Shown: in pieces, positions 3,068 through 5,902 of the stretch
How the letters are laid out: every line of letters begins with the position of its first letter
Position numbering within the stretch: the stretch's first letter is position 1
Source: Planctomycetaceae bacterium
GTDB taxonomy: Bacteria > Planctomycetota > Planctomycetia > Pirellulales > Pirellulaceae
Direction: 5' to 3'
NCBI GenBank assembly: GCA_003506095.1
Contig: DNWZ01000007.1
Span: forward strand, 3,576 to 9,477
Length of the DNA stretch: 5,902 nucleotides
Program-made: the position numbers and the translations under genes
The notes under the pieces: generated by a model
Database searches by the model: none
The model's input: the letters and a program-made list of their open reading frames with translations, nothing else
Told to the model about the DNA's origin: nothing

Positions 3068-5902
3068 ATGCTTAACCGCAAAAATCAAAGCAACAGCACG
3101 CCCGCTTCCCCATCCATCGGATGTAACATCAGGCGACAACGGTCGAAACGCCGCCTGCTTCTCGAGCAGTTGGAAAATAGGTGGCTGCTTGCCGTAACAG
3201 ATATACAAATCATTAACGCATTCAATGACGGCGTTCAATTCGTTCGCTCGAATGGTCGAGCGGATGCGATCGTTGATCAGGCGTTTGGAATCAGATTGCC
3301 GTTTGTTAAAGAATCGATTGCTGAGATGACGCAGGCAAAAGAACGGTTTATAGGTCCGTTTAGTAAAAGTTTGGTTGCGACTAACGCTAGCTCTATCCGC
3401 ACTCAATTGGAAAGTTTTGGTTTCACGAACATTGCGTTAACACCAGATTCAACTGAAGACTTGTTGCGAGCCACATACCGTAAGGCCTGGTCAAGCGAAA
3501 CACCTTTGATCGACTTCGGAGTGCGAACGGGTTTCGAATACTTTGATTCGGGTGTGATGGGAAATATCGGAGGTGAGTTGAATGCGGGTTTGGCAGATTT
3601 CAAGCTGGACGTAACGATCGGAGTGGACTTGGTCAACGGAGTGCCTACCTTCTTCGTTGACGAAGGCAGTAAGATGAGCATTGGAGGACTTGAGATCACA
3701 GGTAGCGTCAATAGCAACTTAGGGATTCGCAACCTGCTCGATGTTGACGTAGCAGGAGAGATCGAAGGGAAACTCACAGGTAACCTAGGATTCAACGATA
3801 ATAACTCCGAAAACCAAAAGCTACGCATCTCTGATTTGGATTCGCCAATTCGTATCGTCACGAGCACTTTGAACGGATCGCTCGACGCTGCCAAAACAGC
3901 ATTGCGTTTCTCCCCTGAACTCAATGCAAAATTGCCAATAGTGGGCGACATCAAATGGACTGCAAACTTTGAAATTCTTGTTGACAAGAGCCTGGCAACA
4001 TTCAGACACGAACTGCACGCTCCTGAACTTAAAGACATTGAGAAACTACTCAATGACGCATATCGTTCGATATCTGCCGGATTCAACTTACTGGAAGGAC
4101 TTAACCTAGGCTCAAATGTTCCAGGTGTTGGAAAGGGACTGGGCGACATCTTTGGGCTCGATGGGAGCGAAGGGAAAAATGGCCCGTCCCCTAAACTGCA
4201 GATAAACCCAAAATCGATCGGTCAATTAATTCGAGGAGAAAAAGTTGATTTGATTACCTTTGTTACCAAAGGTGGCGAGCGGGAAGACAAAAAATGGTCT
4301 GTCCCTCTTCTTGAAGCAGCAATTCCTTTGGGGCCGATTCCTTTGACGGCGAGTCTTTCCTTCGAGACCAAAGCTTATTATGGCTGGAGTTATTACGTCG
4401 GTATGGGGATCGATACCGTCGGCTTTTACATCGACCCTCGTACCGGCCTTCGGGCCTTTAGCGGAGTCGAATCGGGGCTAAGCGCCAAACTTTCGATACC
4501 GCCGATCGCATCGGCGACACTTTCTGCCGGTGTTGGTGCCGCACTGAGTCTCTCAGTTGGCTTTCAAGATCCCGACCCTCGAGATGGTCGTATCTATTTG
4601 GATGAAATTTTCGAAAAGGGAAATGTCGACTTGTTACATCTTCCTGGGGCACTGGCAAGTGCAACAGCATTGACCGTGAGCGGTGAGGCATATGCCTATG
4701 CACGGGCTGTAGCACAACTATTGTTCTTTAATTTCACGATCTTGGACGAAAAGTGGACCATCGCTGATTTCAAAAGTCAGATATCTGAAAACAACAAAAC
4801 GCCAACTGATAACCGTTCTCGTGACAGCATACGAAACGATCTCAAGCGAATGCCACTGGGCTCCGGTGGCGAGATTCCAAACAACCTGATTCGACTCACC
4901 GATGGAGTTCTCACGCTTGATGCAACGGCCGGCGATGTGAAACTTCTCAATAATACGGTTTCCATCGAAAGAATCGGAGAAGATCGCATCGAAGTGTTGT
5001 GGCGAGGTGTCGGAAAAAGCGACTTTGAAGCATCCACGATTACGAAGATTGTTTATGAGGGGAATGATGAAATGGATTACCTGTACGTTGGCACTGGTGT
5101 CCATGTTCCCGTGGAGGCGAACGGACGCGGTGGAGACGACATGCTGGTTGTGGTGGAAGCGCCGGCGTCGTTGCACGGTGGTGACGGAAACGACATTCTG
5201 CGAGGAGGCACACGCGATGTCTACCTTTACGGTGGTGCAGGCGATGATCAGCTTTATGGCGGATCTGGGAATGACTTCCTTTATGGTGGTTCAGGGAACG
5301 ACGTACTCTATGGAGGAGATGGAAACGATTTCCTTGACGGCGGCGATGATGACGACATCTTGCACGGAGGTGATGGCAATGACATTCTCTATGGCGGGAA
5401 AGGCAATGATTTTCTGTTTGGGGATAATGGCAACGATCGACTCTACGGTGGCCAGGGGGATGACTATCTCGACGGCGGGGCCGATGATGACTTCATCTAT
5501 GGTTACTTGCCTTCGGATGTGAATGATGTCCTTTACAGTATCTCAGCAGAGCTTTCGATCAGTATCTACCAAGCGAACGCTTCACTTCATGGCGAAAACG
5601 TATTAATCGGCGGCGATGGGCACGACACACTCTATGCCGGAGACGCCGGAGATCGGCTCTTGGGAGGAGACGGAAATGATGTCTTGCATGGCGGAAAGGG
5701 CAATGATTTTCTTTACGGTGCTGATGGTAACGATCTGCTCAATGGCGGAGACGGTGCAGACCAACTCTACGGTGGTGACGGCGATGACGTGCTCCGTGGT
5801 GGTGCTGGAGATGACGTGCTTAACGGCGGGCGCGGTGCCAACCGACTTTATGGCGAAGCGGGTGAAGACATTCTGCAAATAGACTTCGCCTCCGCAGACG
5901 AT
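3068..5902 (+). CDS. Large RTX (hemolysin-type calcium-binding) repeat surface protein, C-terminus outside the window
   Basis: I translated this frame by hand: it is open for 945 codons to the right edge. ATG 3068 is the start because TAA 3062-3064 lies in frame just before it. Residues 22-42 are basic and then carry LEQLENRWLLA, a planctomycete N-terminal surface-protein motif. Residues about 45-600 are beta-rich with some helical stretches. Parts (FGVRTGFEYFDSG; SVPLLEAAIPLGPIPLTASL; an acidic loop at 501-513) remind me of modules in giant planctomycete and cyanobacterial adhesins, but no enzyme is recognised. Residues about 605-703 form a lead-in to the repeats, and residues 704-811 and 848-937 are GGxGxDxLx nonapeptides that in this family bind calcium in a parallel beta-roll. 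Only one cysteine (C19) is seen, which fits an extracellular protein. A role in adhesion or matrix is an inference. The secretion route cannot be read because the C-terminus is missing. Base composition is lower in GC than the end of the preceding gene, and nothing indicates an operon. Confidence 0.88.
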   Translation, partial: MLNRKNQSNSTPASPSIGCNIRRQRSKRRLLLEQLENRWLLAVTDIQIINAFNDGVQFVRSNGRADAIVDQAFGIRLPFVKESIAEMTQAKERFIGPFSKSLVATNASSIRTQLESFGFTNIALTPDSTEDLLRATYRKAWSSETPLIDFGVRTGFEYFDSGVMGNIGGELNAGLADFKLDVTIGVDLVNGVPTFFVDEGSKMSIGGLEITGSVNSNLGIRNLLDVDVAGEIEGKLTGNLGFNDNNSENQKLRISDLDSPIRIVTSTLNGSLDAAKTALRFSPELNAKLPIVGDIKWTANFEILVDKSLATFRHELHAPELKDIEKLLNDAYRSISAGFNLLEGLNLGSNVPGVGKGLGDIFGLDGSEGKNGPSPKLQINPKSIGQLIRGEKVDLITFVTKGGEREDKKWSVPLLEAAIPLGPIPLTASLSFETKAYYGWSYYVGMGIDTVGFYIDPRTGLRAFSGVESGLSAKLSIPPIASATLSAGVGAALSLSVGFQDPDPRDGRIYLDEIFEKGNVDLLHLPGALASATALTVSGEAYAYARAVAQLLFFNFTILDEKWTIADFKSQISENNKTPTDNRSRDSIRNDLKRMPLGSGGEIPNNLIRLTDGVLTLDATAGDVKLLNNTVSIERIGEDRIEVLWRGVGKSDFEASTITKIVYEGNDEMDYLYVGTGVHVPVEANGRGGDDMLVVVEAPASLHGGDGNDILRGGTRDVYLYGGAGDDQLYGGSGNDFLYGGSGNDVLYGGDGNDFLDGGDDDDILHGGDGNDILYGGKGNDFLFGDNGNDRLYGGQGDDYLDGGADDDFIYGYLPSDVNDVLYSISAELSISIYQANASLHGENVLIGGDGHDTLYAGDAGDRLLGGDGNDVLHGGKGNDFLYGADGNDLLNGGDGADQLYGGDGDDVLRGGAGDDVLNGGRGANRLYGEAGEDILQIDFASADD
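3155..3193 (+). other. Planctomycete LEPR-xLL-like N-terminal motif
   Basis: Residues 30-42 of the RTX protein read LLLEQLENRWLLA, directly after the basic cluster RRQRSKRR (22-29). This matches the pattern L-E-x-L-E-x-R-x-L-L that I know from the N-termini of large planctomycete extracellular proteins (often called LEPR-xLL). Its function is not established; it is usually taken as a sorting or export-related signal. There is no long hydrophobic stretch as in a standard Sec signal peptide, so a signal-peptide predictor may miss it. Confidence 0.75.
4568..4606 (+). other. EF-hand/dockerin-like acidic loop in the RTX protein
   Basis: Residues 501-513 read DPDPRDGRIYLDE. The D-x-D spacing, then D-G-x-I and a closing acidic E, resemble a calcium-binding EF-hand loop (D-x-D-x-D-G-x-I-x-x-x-E), but one extra residue (R505) lies between the second acidic position and D-G. 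It sits after an alternating glycine/serine/alanine beta segment (about 475-500). Calcium binding at this loop is an inference; the insertion could abolish it or simply give a variant loop. Confidence 0.4.
4880..5176 (+). other. Beta-strand lead-in module before the RTX repeats
   Basis: Residues about 605-703 (beginning NLIRLTDGVLTLDATAGD, later ITKIVYEGNDEMDYLYVG and VPVEANGRGGDDML) follow the pattern that commonly precedes RTX arrays in planctomycete proteins: G-x-L-x-x-x-G-x-x-G-D, a variable strand pair, then a strand ending in V-x-G-x-x-x-N-D. It probably forms the first turns or cap of the beta-roll. The usual acidic pair after the first G-D is partly lost here (GDVKLLNNT), so this copy is degenerate. 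Confidence 0.6.
5177..5500 (+). repeat. RTX nonapeptide block 1 (12 units)
   Basis: Twelve consecutive 27-base units encode residues 704-811. The consensus is G-G-x-G-(N/D)-D-x-L-(Y/D/H), for example GGDGNDILR, GGSGNDFLY and GGKGNDFLF. Unit 2 (GGTRDVYLY) has lost the second glycine pair and the aspartate position, and units 7 and 12 replace the central glycine with D. In this family alternate turns bind calcium through the glycine/aspartate loops and fold outside the cell when calcium is high. Units differ at many synonymous sites, so they are not recent copies. Confidence 0.93.
5501..5608 (+). other. 36-residue spacer between the RTX blocks
   Basis: Residues 812-847 (GYLPSDVNDVLYSISAEL, then SISIYQANASLHGENVLI) interrupt the array and do not match the nonapeptide. 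The length is exactly four repeat units, so the repeat phase is kept. The middle alternates small and hydrophobic residues like a beta strand, and ASLHG also occurs immediately before block 1 (residues 700-704). Confidence 0.75.
5609..5878 (+). repeat. RTX nonapeptide block 2 (10 units)
   Basis: Ten 27-base units encode residues 848-937, from GGDGHDTLY to GEAGEDILQ. Units 2 (AGDAGDRLL) and 9 (GGRGANRLY) are degenerate. After the last unit the sequence reads IDFASADD to the window edge, which may be the end of the array or a lead into further domains. Confidence 0.92.

Noticed and set aside
3403..4149. Open frame of 248 codons on the minus strand
   Set aside because: It lies wholly inside the 945-codon + strand frame, which has recognisable domains at both ends. 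The antisense protein is Ser/Pro/Leu-rich with no motif, as expected of a shadow.
5177..5878. CRISPR-like or DNA-level tandem repeat
   Set aside because: The 27-base periodicity is coding (GGxGxDxLx) with diverged synonymous sites and no spacer/repeat alternation.
5007..5882. Methionine/threonine-rich periodic frames at 5007-5522 and 5616-5882, and an antisense Val/Ser/Ile-rich frame at 5603-5878
   Set aside because: They are other-frame readings of the 27-base RTX repeats; the periodicity comes entirely from the real repeats in the main frame.

Overview
The window looks like a piece of a planctomycete genome, most likely a Pirellulales/Rhodopirellula-type marine bacterium. This rests on protein style: a LamG-like domain joined to a long WD40 array with a characteristic C-terminal tail, and a second large protein that opens with the L-E-x-L-E-N-R-x-L-L-A motif typical of planctomycete surface proteins and carries RTX calcium-binding repeats. 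Both genes lie on the + strand and both are cut by the window edges. I see no RNA genes, CRISPR array, transposase or convincing integration site.

Region 1 (1-2870) is one continuous reading frame, open from position 3 to the stop at 2868-2870 except for a single in-frame TGA at 549-551. Upstream of it lies a concanavalin A/LamG-like segment. Downstream the frame resumes at once with the usual continuation of that segment, followed by about 14 WD40 units (two seven-bladed propellers) and a conserved-looking tail. The simplest reading is one gene broken by a nonsense change or sequence error. Stop-codon readthrough and re-initiation at GTG 603 are the alternatives. I list the two halves as separate CDS entries and the stop as its own feature.

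Region 2 (2871-3067) is a 197-base intergenic gap with weak hairpins, an imperfect direct repeat and an A/T-rich stretch before the next start. It contains no gene.

Region 3 (3068-5902, running off the right edge) is a single open frame of 945 codons. It encodes a secreted or surface-type protein: a basic N-terminus with the planctomycete motif, a long beta-rich region that I can only partly relate to known giant-adhesin modules, an EF-hand-like acidic loop, a lead-in module, and two blocks of GGxGxDxLx nonapeptides (12 and 10 units) separated by 36 residues, exactly four repeat lengths. The C-terminus is not visible.

Nothing links the two genes functionally beyond strand and adjacency. Both are large repeat proteins of the kind planctomycetes carry in many copies. 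I found no convincing new multi-gene system. The points most worth checking are the lone TGA, the phased insert in the RTX array, and the poorly recognised middle of the second protein.
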